Shown here: positions 38,430 through 46,104 of the stretch, one piece after another
How positions within the stretch are numbered: position 1 is the first letter of the stretch
Layout of the letters: each line of letters opens with the position of its first letter
NCBI GenBank assembly: GCA_947482115.1
Contig: CANKII010000007.1
Location: forward strand, 1 to 64,000
From: Fibrobacterota bacterium
Lineage (GTDB): Bacteria; Fibrobacterota; Fibrobacteria; UBA11236
Direction: 5' to 3'
DNA: 64,000 nt
Notes under the pieces: model-generated
The model's database searches: none
The model's input: only the letters and a program-made list of their open reading frames with translations
Told to the model about the DNA's origin: nothing
Translations under genes and position numbers: made by a program

Positions 38430-39515
38430 ATGGCGTTGAAGGTTGGAGTCATTGGCGCGGGTGGCATGGCGGCGTATCACATTCCCGGATTCCGCAGCGG
38501 CGGTGCCGAAGTGGTGGCCATTGCTGACATGAACATTGAGTCGGCCAAGCGGGCAGCGCAGAAGTATGGTGTGGAGAAAACCTTTGGCAGCCCCAAAGAA
38601 ATGTATGCCGATCTTAAGGATCTCGACGCGGTGTCCATCATTACGCCCAATGCCTTTCACCATCCGCTGGTGATCGAAGCGCTTGCGAATGGCAAGCATG
38701 TGTTCTGTGAAAAACCTCCCGCGTTGAATGCTGCCGATGTTTCCGCCATGGCTGCGGCGGCGCAAAAGAGTCGCAAGACTTTGATGTTCAATTTCAACAA
38801 CCGCGCCCGTCCCGAATCCTACGCCATGATGGAATACATCAAAAAGGGCACGGTGGGTGGAATCAATTCCGCGCAGGCTTCGTGGATTCGTCGCACCGGA
38901 ATTCCGGGATTCGGCGGCTGGTTCACCAACAAGAAACTTTCTGGTGGTGGCCCGGTGATCGATCTGTTGCACATGATCGATTTGGCACTTCATTTCATGC
39001 AATACCCGCAGCCGCAATATGTGCTGGCGCAAACCTTCAGCGATTTGATCGACAACAAGGATTTCAAAGGCCCGTGGGGAATCCCGGATGTCAAGAAGGG
39101 TGTGATGGACGTTGAGGCGTCCGCGCATGGCTTCGTCACCTTCAAAACGGGTCAAGTGCTTTCGATCCGCAACTCATGGGCGGAGATGAACAAGCGTGAG
39201 GAAGTATCGGTGGTGTTTCAGGGCAAGAAGGCTGGCGGCATGGTCCAGCGTTTGTTCGGTCAGGATGGAATCGATTCCACCAGTATCGATAAATGCGAGT
39301 TGTACACGCAGGAGAACGGCCGTTCGGTGAATCGCAGCATCATTGTGGAACAAGACGAGAGCATGGGCCGCACCCGCGCGGCGAAGAATTTTGTTCTCGC
39401 AGTCGAAGGTAAAGAAGCTCCGTTGAACACGCCGGACGAAGCGGTGAAACTGATGAAGATCATCGACGGGATCTATGCCTCGGCGAAATCCGGAAAGCCG
39501 GTGGAGATTAAGTAG
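38430..39515 (+). CDS. Gfo/Idh/MocA-family oxidoreductase 2
   Basis: A 361-residue paralogue with Rossmann motif GVIGAGGMAAYHIPG, the conserved CEKPPALNA (about 94) and a GGPVIDLLHMIDLALH catalytic segment with His. AAGGAG lies 8 nt before the ATG. A strong terminator follows, so it closes the sugar module that starts at 35900. Confidence 0.9.
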   Translation: MALKVGVIGAGGMAAYHIPGFRSGGAEVVAIADMNIESAKRAAQKYGVEKTFGSPKEMYADLKDLDAVSIITPNAFHHPLVIEALANGKHVFCEKPPALNAADVSAMAAAAQKSRKTLMFNFNNRARPESYAMMEYIKKGTVGGINSAQASWIRRTGIPGFGGWFTNKKLSGGGPVIDLLHMIDLALHFMQYPQPQYVLAQTFSDLIDNKDFKGPWGIPDVKKGVMDVEASAHGFVTFKTGQVLSIRNSWAEMNKREEVSVVFQGKKAGGMVQRLFGQDGIDSTSIDKCELYTQENGRSVNRSIIVEQDESMGRTRAAKNFVLAVEGKEAPLNTPDEAVKLMKIIDGIYASAKSGKPVEIK

Positions 39516-39541
39516 GCGGAAAATTTTGTTTGAGAGATTTC

Positions 39542-39577
39542 AAAACCGGTGGCTTGAGAAAGCTACCGGTTTTTTAT
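39542..39577. terminator. Bidirectional terminator between convergent genes
   Basis: Arms AAAACCGGTGGCTT (39542-39555) and AAGCTACCGGTTTT (39560-39573) form a 14-bp stem with one wobble and a 4-nt loop. T residues follow on the plus strand and A residues precede it. It ends the dehydrogenase gene and, from the other side, the pterin dehydratase gene. Confidence 0.88.
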
Positions 39578-39579
39578 TT

Positions 39580-39921
39580 CTACGGAATACTTTCCACCTT
39601 TGCGGCCAGCACAAAGTCGCTCTCCGTCAATCCATTGATCTTGTGCGTCCAGATCACGACCCGAACCTTGCCCCATGCCAGATGAATGTCGGGATGATGG
39701 CCTTCCTGTTCCGCAATGGCTCCAACCTTGTTGGTAAAATCAAGGGCTGTTAGAAAATCAGGGAAGGTGAAAGTCTTTTCCACGTGATGTTCTTTCACAA
39801 CCTCCCAACCGTGACCCAATTGTTGGACTAGACCTTCCAGTTCCGCACCTTTAAGCGGCGGCACGCCACCTTTGCAGGGGATGCAATCCTTTTTCGCCAG
39901 TATCGAGCAGCTGTCTTCCAT
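39580..39921 (-). CDS. phhB: Pterin-4-alpha-carbinolamine dehydratase
   Basis: A 113-residue enzyme with the full family signature EGHHPDIHLAWGKVRVVIWT, then INGLTESDF. It dehydrates 4a-hydroxytetrahydropterin formed by aromatic amino acid hydroxylases, or serves in molybdopterin-related roles. The N-terminal residues SILAKKDCIPCKGG form the common CxPC extension of bacterial PCDs. No hydroxylase gene is nearby. Confidence 0.95.
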   Translation of the reverse strand: MEDSCSILAKKDCIPCKGGVPPLKGAELEGLVQQLGHGWEVVKEHHVEKTFTFPDFLTALDFTNKVGAIAEQEGHHPDIHLAWGKVRVVIWTHKINGLTESDFVLAAKVESIP

Positions 39922-39978
39922 GATGTTCTCCTTTAGCCCAAAAAACTAACTTTGCGCCCTTAGAACAACGGAGAATCC

Positions 39979-41172
39979 ATGAGCAAGGTGTTAATCATTG
40001 GCGCAGGTGGAGTGGGGCAGGTGGTGGCCCACAAGGTGAGCCAGGCCCCCGAGGTTTTTTCCAGCGCCGTGCTGGCCAGCCGCACCCTTTCGAAATGCGA
40101 TGCTATCAAGGTCCAAATTGCGAAACGCCGTGATTATCCCCTCGAGACCGCGCAGGTGGATGCCGACAACCCGCGTGAAATGGCCGAGCTAATCCGCAAG
40201 GTGAAACCCAAGCTGGTCATGAACATTGCTCTGCCGTATCAGGATTTATCCATCATGGATGCCTGCTTGGAAACCGGCGTCGATTATCTCGACACGGCGA
40301 ATTACGAGCCGCTGGACACTGCCAAGTTTGAATACAAATGGCAATGGGCCTATCAGGATCGCTTCAAGGAAAAAGGGTTGATGGCTTTGTTGGGTTCTGG
40401 TTTTGATCCCGGGGTTACCAATGTGTTCTGTGCTCATGCGCAAAAGCATCGCTTCGATGAAATCCATTCCGTGGATATCATGGACGCCAATGCAGGAGAT
40501 CATGGGTATCACTTCGCGACCAACTTTAATCCTGAAATCAACATCCGCGAGATCACAGCCAAGGGACGGTTTTGGGAACAGGGCGAGTGGAAGGAAACGG
40601 ATGCGCTTTCAGTGCATAAGACCTGGGACTTCCCGGAGATTGGACCGAAGGAGATGTACCTCATGTACCATGAGGAGATGGAGTCGCTGGTGAAGAATCT
40701 TCGCGGCCTCAAGCGCATTCGCTTCTGGATGACCTTCTCCGAAAAATATCTCACGCATTTGCGCGTGCTGGAAAACGTGGGCATCACCTCCATCAAACCA
40801 ATCATGTTCGAAGGCCGTGAAATCGTGCCGCTGCAATTTCTCAAGGCGCTGCTTCCCGATCCTGCGTCGCTTGGCCCGCGCACGAAAGGCAAGACCAACA
40901 TCGGTTGCCTCATCGAAGGCATCAAGGATGGCAAGCCGCTCAAGACTTACGTGTATAACGTATGCGACCACGAGGAATGCTATGCCGAAGTGGAATCGCA
41001 GGCGATTTCCTACACCACCGGCGTGCCCGCCATGATCGGTGGGATGATGATGGTGACCGGGAAATGGAAACAGCCGGGCGTGTGGAACATGGAGCAACTC
41101 GATCCGGATCCGTTCATGGCCGAATTGAACCTCCGTGGTTTGCCGTGGGTCGAGGAAATCTGGCAAGGATGA
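39979..41172 (+). CDS. Carboxynorspermidine/carboxyspermidine dehydrogenase
   Basis: A 397-residue saccharopine-dehydrogenase-like enzyme with Rossmann motif IIGAGGVGQVVAHK. With its partner below it belongs to the alternative spermidine pathway: L-aspartate semialdehyde condenses with putrescine or diaminopropane and is reduced to the carboxy-polyamine. The assignment rests on family appearance plus the direct coupling to the cognate decarboxylase, whose ATG overlaps this stop (ATGA). Without that partner a lysine-pathway role would also be possible. Confidence 0.9.
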   Translation: MSKVLIIGAGGVGQVVAHKVSQAPEVFSSAVLASRTLSKCDAIKVQIAKRRDYPLETAQVDADNPREMAELIRKVKPKLVMNIALPYQDLSIMDACLETGVDYLDTANYEPLDTAKFEYKWQWAYQDRFKEKGLMALLGSGFDPGVTNVFCAHAQKHRFDEIHSVDIMDANAGDHGYHFATNFNPEINIREITAKGRFWEQGEWKETDALSVHKTWDFPEIGPKEMYLMYHEEMESLVKNLRGLKRIRFWMTFSEKYLTHLRVLENVGITSIKPIMFEGREIVPLQFLKALLPDPASLGPRTKGKTNIGCLIEGIKDGKPLKTYVYNVCDHEECYAEVESQAISYTTGVPAMIGGMMMVTGKWKQPGVWNMEQLDPDPFMAELNLRGLPWVEEIWQG

Positions 41173-42305
41173 AACTGGACATCAACGCCGTTCCGACGCC
41201 CTCTTATGTGTTGGAAGAAGAAACTCTCCGCCGCAACCTCGCCATTTTCGACCGCGTACAACGCGAATCGGGGGCGAAGATTATTCTGGCGTTGAAAGGC
41301 TTCGCGTTCTGGAGTGCGTTCCCCTGGATTCGCGAGACCTTGCACGGTGCTACTGCGAGTTCATTGCATGAAGCACGGCTGGCCTACGAAGAGTTCAAGC
41401 GCGAAACGCATGTGTATTCCGTGGCCTTCTCCGACGCGGAGTTCCCCGAAATCCTGAAGATCGCGGATCACATCGTCTTCAATTCTTTTTCGCAATGGCG
41501 GCGGTTTCGCGATCAGGTCAAAGGTTCGCCGCGCAAACCGCAATGCGGCATCCGCATCAATCCGGGCTATTCGGAAATCAAGACGCCGCTGTACGATCCG
41601 TGCTATGCAAATTCACGGTTGGGAGTGACCCGCGCCGAATTCAAGCCGGAGGATCTGGACGGAATTTCCGGCCTGCACTTCCATGCGCATTGCGGCAATA
41701 ACTCCGACACGCTGGAACGCGTGGTGGAATCCTTCGAAAAACTGTACGGAGAATTCATTCCCAAGATGAAGTGGATCAACTTCGGTGGCGGGCATCATAT
41801 CACGAGGGCGGATTACGATGTGGATCGTCTGATTCGCGTGGTGAAATCCTTCCGCGAGCGGCACGGCGTTGAAGTGTATCTCGAACCCGGCGAAGCCGTG
41901 GGCTGGCGCACCGGCCCGCTCGTCTCCTCCGTGCTGGACATCGTCCGCAATGGCATGGACATCGCCATTCTCGATACCAGCGCGACGGCGCACATGCCCG
42001 ACACGCTGGAAATGCCGTACCGTCCCGAGATCCGCGGTGCCGCAGAACCCGGCGTGCTGCCACATACCTACCGGCTGGGTGGGCTGACCTGTCTGGCGGG
42101 GGATGTGATTGGGGATTACAGTTTCGAGAAGCCGCTGGAGATTGGCGATCGGTTGGTGTTTGAGGATATGATTCATTATACGATTGTGAAGAATACAACG
42201 TTTAATGGTGTTAATCTGCCTTCGTTGTGTATTTGGACGAAGGAAGGGGAATTGAAGGTTGTACGGAAATTTGGTTATGAGGATTATAGGGATAGGAATT
42301 CGTAG
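41169..42305 (+). CDS. nspC: Carboxynorspermidine/carboxyspermidine decarboxylase
   Basis: A 378-residue fold-III PLP decarboxylase. The PLP lysine is in ILALKGFAFW and other family motifs are LHFHAHCGNN, WINFGGGHHITR, EPGEAVGW and CLAGDVIGDY. It decarboxylates carboxyspermidine/carboxynorspermidine to the polyamine. The start at 41169 has CAAGG upstream and overlaps the dehydrogenase stop. The last roughly 200 bp (from about 42090) turn T/G-rich and AT-richer than the rest of the gene, although the protein still follows the family to its end. Confidence 0.94.
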   Translation: MKLDINAVPTPSYVLEEETLRRNLAIFDRVQRESGAKIILALKGFAFWSAFPWIRETLHGATASSLHEARLAYEEFKRETHVYSVAFSDAEFPEILKIADHIVFNSFSQWRRFRDQVKGSPRKPQCGIRINPGYSEIKTPLYDPCYANSRLGVTRAEFKPEDLDGISGLHFHAHCGNNSDTLERVVESFEKLYGEFIPKMKWINFGGGHHITRADYDVDRLIRVVKSFRERHGVEVYLEPGEAVGWRTGPLVSSVLDIVRNGMDIAILDTSATAHMPDTLEMPYRPEIRGAAEPGVLPHTYRLGGLTCLAGDVIGDYSFEKPLEIGDRLVFEDMIHYTIVKNTTFNGVNLPSLCIWTKEGELKVVRKFGYEDYRDRNS

Positions 42306-42465
42306 GTCTAAACGCCCTCACCCCATAATCGATTACGTATGAATTCGTCCCTCTCCCATCTTAAAGGATTAGGAAGTTAACGGGAGCATTGACGAAGTCG
42401 GAGGAACTTCACAGTTTTCGTGACATACTAAAGAGTCTATTGCTTTACACACCAGTCTTAAAATT

Positions 42466-42969
42466 ATGGAATGCATGAATTTCGACAGCTTTTTCTCGGA
42501 CGTCATAGCTACTGTTCTAGGTGGTATAATACTTGCCGTTCTCTTTTTCTGGTCTCGCGAAAAACTGTTTTCTCTTTCAAATATTACCGGACAATGGTAT
42601 TTCGAAGTGCAAACTACCAAGACCGTTAATAATCCCTATATGGGAATGAAACTCCGTTATGTGGCTATTCTTTGGCAAGAAGGGCCTCACATTAAAGGTA
42701 CGACCGAAAAAATTTATGAGATATCTTCCACAGGCGAGAGAGAATACATAGGTGAGGCTAGAACAAGAGGATACGTTGAAGGGTTTTTGGAGAAAAAATA
42801 TTTCTCTGAGGATCGATTGGCTCTTCATATAATTGAAGACGGAAAAAATAGAGAGTCCACAAATTTTCATGACGTTTTAATTCAATCCAATAAGAGAATG
42901 ACAGGTGTTTTCAGTTCTATGATTGCGGATCAAGAAGGTGATGTTATTTGGCAGCGTAATCGGTTTTGA
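42466..42969 (+). CDS. Unknown membrane-anchored beta-rich protein
   Basis: A 167-residue protein not recognised as a named family. One N-terminal transmembrane helix (VIATVLGGIILAVLFFW) is followed by a soluble, strand-rich domain: ITGQWYFEVQTT, KLRYVAILWQEG, HIKGTTEKIYEIS, DRLALHIIE and MTGVFSSMIADQEGDVIWQR. The spacing suggests a small calycin-like beta-barrel. Base composition is clearly AT-richer than the flanking core genes. Its stop overlaps the TTG start of the GT51 gene, so the two form one cassette. The start lacks a good ribosome site; ATG 42475 is an alternative. Confidence 0.7.
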   Translation: MECMNFDSFFSDVIATVLGGIILAVLFFWSREKLFSLSNITGQWYFEVQTTKTVNNPYMGMKLRYVAILWQEGPHIKGTTEKIYEISSTGEREYIGEARTRGYVEGFLEKKYFSEDRLALHIIEDGKNRESTNFHDVLIQSNKRMTGVFSSMIADQEGDVIWQRNRF

Positions 42970-43622
42970 AATTTTTATACGTAATTATAGCGTCTCCTTT
43001 TGTCTTATTTTCCCGAATGTCTGAAGTATTTGATTTGTGGGGCATTCGTTCCGATATTATGTGCTGCCTTGAGATTATTGATTCAATGGCCAACTCGGTT
43101 CCACATGCATTTATTGGAGTTCTAGTTGCAGCAGAAGATCACCGGAACTCATTTCATCCGGGTGTAGATCCTATTGCGATGATCAGAGCGGTGTTTGTTC
43201 GTGTTAAGTGTGGTCAGATCCAAGGCGCGAGTACAATAGAACAGCAATTCGTAAGAGTGGTATCAAAGCGCTACAAAAAATCTATCGGGCGTAAGATTAG
43301 GGAACAGGCTTTGGCAATTGCAGTTTCACGATATAAAAGTAAAACAGAGATAGCATCCGCATATCTTGCTATCGCGTATTATGGTGCCAATTCGATAGGT
43401 ATTCAGGGACTTAAAAAGTGTTGTGGTTCAAATCTCGAATTGGCTGATTACCCAAAAATTCGGAGAATAATTTCTCAACTGAAATACCCAGAACCATTAA
43501 CGCCTTCGTTGCATTGGCAGATTAAACGCAACAAGCGCATGGGATACATTGCAGATAACCAGAATTGTCAGCTTAAAAAGCAGCCAGCCATGTTCCGATT
43601 AATTTTGAAATCGATCCATTAA
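42966..43622 (+). CDS. Stand-alone GT51 peptidoglycan glycosyltransferase
   Basis: A 218-residue monofunctional transglycosylase-like protein with an N-terminal hydrophobic segment. The GT51 motifs are present: AAEDHRNSFHPG with the catalytic Glu57, QGASTIEQQFVR, and REQALAIAV with Glu113. The 56-residue spacing is close to that of PBP1b (233/290). It lacks a transpeptidase domain and is diverged from MtgA: Cys-rich spots (MCC, KKCC) and a missing aromatic after AED. The TTG start overlaps the upstream stop. Its AT-rich composition and orphan partner suggest horizontal gain. It would polymerise or modify lipid-II glycans in the periplasm; its purpose here is open. Confidence 0.8.
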   Translation: MKFLYVIIASPFVLFSRMSEVFDLWGIRSDIMCCLEIIDSMANSVPHAFIGVLVAAEDHRNSFHPGVDPIAMIRAVFVRVKCGQIQGASTIEQQFVRVVSKRYKKSIGRKIREQALAIAVSRYKSKTEIASAYLAIAYYGANSIGIQGLKKCCGSNLELADYPKIRRIISQLKYPEPLTPSLHWQIKRNKRMGYIADNQNCQLKKQPAMFRLILKSIH

Positions 43623-43786
43623 AGAATTTTTAGTCACGGATTTGGTTAAAATCATGAGGCTAAAAGCAGGAGTTGTTTAAATTGACCTCAAAAACCGCTA
43701 CCCTTTTTCCCACCCGACAGTAAATTATGGACAGGGAGAAGTCCCCCTAACGTTCAAGCCGAAAGGCCAAAACGAAGGAGTTCAAA

Positions 43787-43939
43787 ATGTCCAGAACACT
43801 CCGCATACATCACCCCAAACACCGTCTTGAATACAATGGATTTGGCCTGTCCGATCTGCTGATCGACGCAGCCTATGTCCTTGGCTTTCTGACTTTGCTT
43901 GGTCTGATGTTAATGCCGTATATCAACCGGTTTTTCTAA
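43787..43939 (+). CDS. Small membrane protein (50 aa)
   Basis: A 50-residue protein reading MSRTLRIHHPKHRLEYNG, then one hydrophobic helix (AYVLGFLTLLGLMLMPYI) and NRFF. A strong ribosome site, GAAGGAG, ends 5 nt before the ATG. No family is recognised. It lies between the GT51 gene and the toxin-antitoxin pair. Confidence 0.6.
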   Translation: MSRTLRIHHPKHRLEYNGFGLSDLLIDAAYVLGFLTLLGLMLMPYINRFF

Positions 43940-44013
43940 CTGAAAAGCCCGCTTTTTCCGTCGTGGCGGAATATGTTTTCCGTGTTACTTTTTCGTTAGC
44001 AGGAGACAAAACC

Positions 44014-44199
44014 ATGGCAGCCATAAGCAAGGAAGAAGCCCACAAGATTATTGACCGCATGCCCACAAATGCCACGTGGGATGATTTGATACACGAAATT
44101 TATGTCCGTGAAACCATTGAACGTGGACTTGCAGAAAGCAACGCGGGACAAACATTAAGTGTCAAGGAAATTCGCGCAGAGTACGGTCTGCCTGAATGA
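44014..44199 (+). CDS. ParD/RelB-like antitoxin of a type II TA pair
   Basis: A 61-residue helical protein (SKEEAHKIIDRMPTNATWDDLIHEIYVRETIERGLAESNAG, shown in part here as MPTNATWDDLIHEIYVR) of the short antitoxin type found before ParE/RelE toxins. AGGAGA lies 6 nt before the ATG. The stop overlaps the toxin start (ATGA). It is expected to bind and neutralise the toxin and repress the operon. Confidence 0.8.
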   Translation: MAAISKEEAHKIIDRMPTNATWDDLIHEIYVRETIERGLAESNAGQTLSVKEIRAEYGLPE

Positions 44200-44489
44200 A
44201 CGTCCTTTGGACAAAGAATGCCAAGGCTCATCTTGACGGCATTTACAAATACATTGCACAGGATTCCCAGGAATACGCCAAGCGTATTGTAGATCGACTC
44301 ACCCTGCGTTCGATTCAGATATCGGAATATCCATTCTCAGGTCGCAAGGTTCCGGAATACGATGCGGATAAAATCCGGGAAGTGATTGAAGGTCCTTATC
44401 GCATCATTTACCATATCAAGCAGGATCAGATAGATGTTCTTGCCGTTATCCACGGAGCTATGGATATTCTGGGTTCCTCAAAAAACTAG
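44196..44489 (+). CDS. RelE/ParE-superfamily toxin
   Basis: A 97-residue protein matching the ParE fold: VLWTKNAKAHLDGIYKYIA at the start, then PFSGRKVPEYD and REVIEGPYRIIYHIKQDQIDVLAVIHGAMD. The last pattern, with RIIY and VIHG, is typical of ParE-type gyrase toxins, although mRNA-cleaving RelE relatives look similar. It is translationally coupled to its antitoxin. Its stop overlaps the end of the convergent cyclase gene by 4 bp. Confidence 0.88.
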   Translation: MNVLWTKNAKAHLDGIYKYIAQDSQEYAKRIVDRLTLRSIQISEYPFSGRKVPEYDADKIREVIEGPYRIIYHIKQDQIDVLAVIHGAMDILGSSKN

Positions 44490-46102
44490 GCGGTTAGATT
44501 GTCCACAATCTCGTAAAGTGCAATCGGCTGGCTTTTCCCCTTGAGCTGAACCATTCCCAGCATCTTCGTCTGAAAATGGTCCTTCACTTTCTCGTAAACG
44601 CTTTCCGTCACCACGATTTGATCCGGTTTCGCGATCCCGCAGATGCGTGATGCCGTGTTGATCACGTCGCCGACAGCCGTGTATTCCATTCGCGTATCCG
44701 TTCCAATCGACCCAGCCACGGCTTCGCCCGTGTTGATGCCAATGCCCATGCGGATTTCGGGAAGTCCCTGCCTTTTCAACTCCGGAAGAATATTCAACAA
44801 TTCCCGGCGCATGTCCACCGCCGTTTTCACCGCCGCAACTTCATGATCCGGATGCGTGAAGGGTGCGTTGAACAAGATCATCATGCAATCGCCGATGAAC
44901 TTGTCCAGCGTGCCGCCGTTCTGGAACACGACCTCACTCATGCGCGAGAAATAAGTGTTGAGTACGCGGGCCACGGACAGGGGAGGCAAATCTTCCGAAA
45001 GCGGAGTGAAGCCTCGGATGTCCGCGAAGACCACGCTGATGGGCATTCTGCGGGAGGTGAGATGGAAATCTCCGTTGCCCCGCTCGGCGATGATTTTCTC
45101 CGCCACATTGGGGGACACGAAGCGTTTGAGATGTTCTCGGATGCGGACTTCGGCGCGAAGTCTCCGGTAAAGTTCCACGTTTTCAATCGCCATGCCGGCA
45201 ATGCCGGCCACGTGCATCACCAGTTCGAGATCTTCCGCCGAAAACTTGACGCCGCTTTTTTTCTCGTCCAGATAAATGACTCCGAAGACGCGGCCCTCGC
45301 TGTGAATGGGGCAGCACAATGCGGTCTTTATGTGCAGCTGGAAAATGCTGGCGGATTGTTCTGTCGCATAGGTTCCACTTTCATCGCTGTCGAAAATGAA
45401 ACCCGCCTTGTTCTCCAATGCTTTCGAAACCAAAGTTCGCGAATAAAGTTTGTCATCGAGATTTTCTTTGCGACGTCCGTTTTCATACGCCAGATGCGCA
45501 TGCACCGCATTCGCATTATCCGGCTCGGTCACCAGCATGTAACCCGTGTCGCAATGCACGGCGCTGAAAAGAAGTTGCATCATCCGATCGAGAAGTTCCG
45601 GAACGGAAGGTGCACCGGTCAGCGCGTATACGCTTTCTTGCAATACATGCAATCGGCGCGACAGGGATTCGATCTTTTTGGGTTCACCACTGTCCGTAGC
45701 TTTGGCGGCGGGAATGCCCTGTTCGGAAACAACGGCGAATTCGAAGCCGCTATCGTTCAGGGAAATGCTGGATCCGTTTTCTTCCTTGGGAAACGGCATC
45801 CACAGCAATCGCAATTGTGTGCTTCCCAGTCCCAAGGTTTGTCCGGGTTCCCAGGTTTTTCTTTGAACGCGCGCTCCGTCGAGAAAAGTTCCATTGGTGG
45901 AATGCAGATCGGCGATTTCCACGCGGTTGTCGGAAATGTCGATCAGGCAATGACGTGTCGAAATGCGCGGATCGGCAATGCGGAAGTCGCAGGTGGGATC
46001 GCGGCCGATCAAGGTCCTTCCGGGCCGCAACGGAATCATGTTGCTGGGGAAGGTTACGGGTGAATGCAGGACTTCGAGGAACCAAGTGGCCATTGATGTC
46101 AA
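44486..46102 (-). CDS. FHA-GAF class III adenylate cyclase
   Basis: A 538-residue signalling protein. An FHA domain (about 25-95; GRDPTCDFRIADPRISTRHC, then STNGTF) is followed by a GAF domain (about 150-300) and a class III cyclase domain (about 350-535). Metal-binding Asp residues are in VVFADIRGFT and DKFIGDCMM, the Lys of DKFIGD selects adenine, and VGDVINTASRI carries the transition-state Asn and Arg. It therefore looks catalytically complete. The TTG start lies 2 nt after the recD stop and uses an AGGGGGGA site inside recD, so it is coupled to recBCD. An ATG 9 nt downstream is an alternative start. Confidence 0.92.
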   Translation of the reverse strand: MTSMATWFLEVLHSPVTFPSNMIPLRPGRTLIGRDPTCDFRIADPRISTRHCLIDISDNRVEIADLHSTNGTFLDGARVQRKTWEPGQTLGLGSTQLRLLWMPFPKEENGSSISLNDSGFEFAVVSEQGIPAAKATDSGEPKKIESLSRRLHVLQESVYALTGAPSVPELLDRMMQLLFSAVHCDTGYMLVTEPDNANAVHAHLAYENGRRKENLDDKLYSRTLVSKALENKAGFIFDSDESGTYATEQSASIFQLHIKTALCCPIHSEGRVFGVIYLDEKKSGVKFSAEDLELVMHVAGIAGMAIENVELYRRLRAEVRIREHLKRFVSPNVAEKIIAERGNGDFHLTSRRMPISVVFADIRGFTPLSEDLPPLSVARVLNTYFSRMSEVVFQNGGTLDKFIGDCMMILFNAPFTHPDHEVAAVKTAVDMRRELLNILPELKRQGLPEIRMGIGINTGEAVAGSIGTDTRMEYTAVGDVINTASRICGIAKPDQIVVTESVYEKVKDHFQTKMLGMVQLKGKSQPIALYEIVDNLTA

Positions 46103-46104
46103 AG

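Noticed and set aside
42308-42362. CCCTCACCCC ... GTCCCTCTCCC text after nspC, resembling another common repeat type
   Set aside because: The two halves are short, the middle does not pair, and no second copy exists in the window, so it could not be supported as a repeat.
44843-46063. 406-codon plus-strand frame opposite the adenylate cyclase
   Set aside because: The opposite strand encodes complete FHA, GAF and cyclase domains; this frame is a compositional shadow without motifs.
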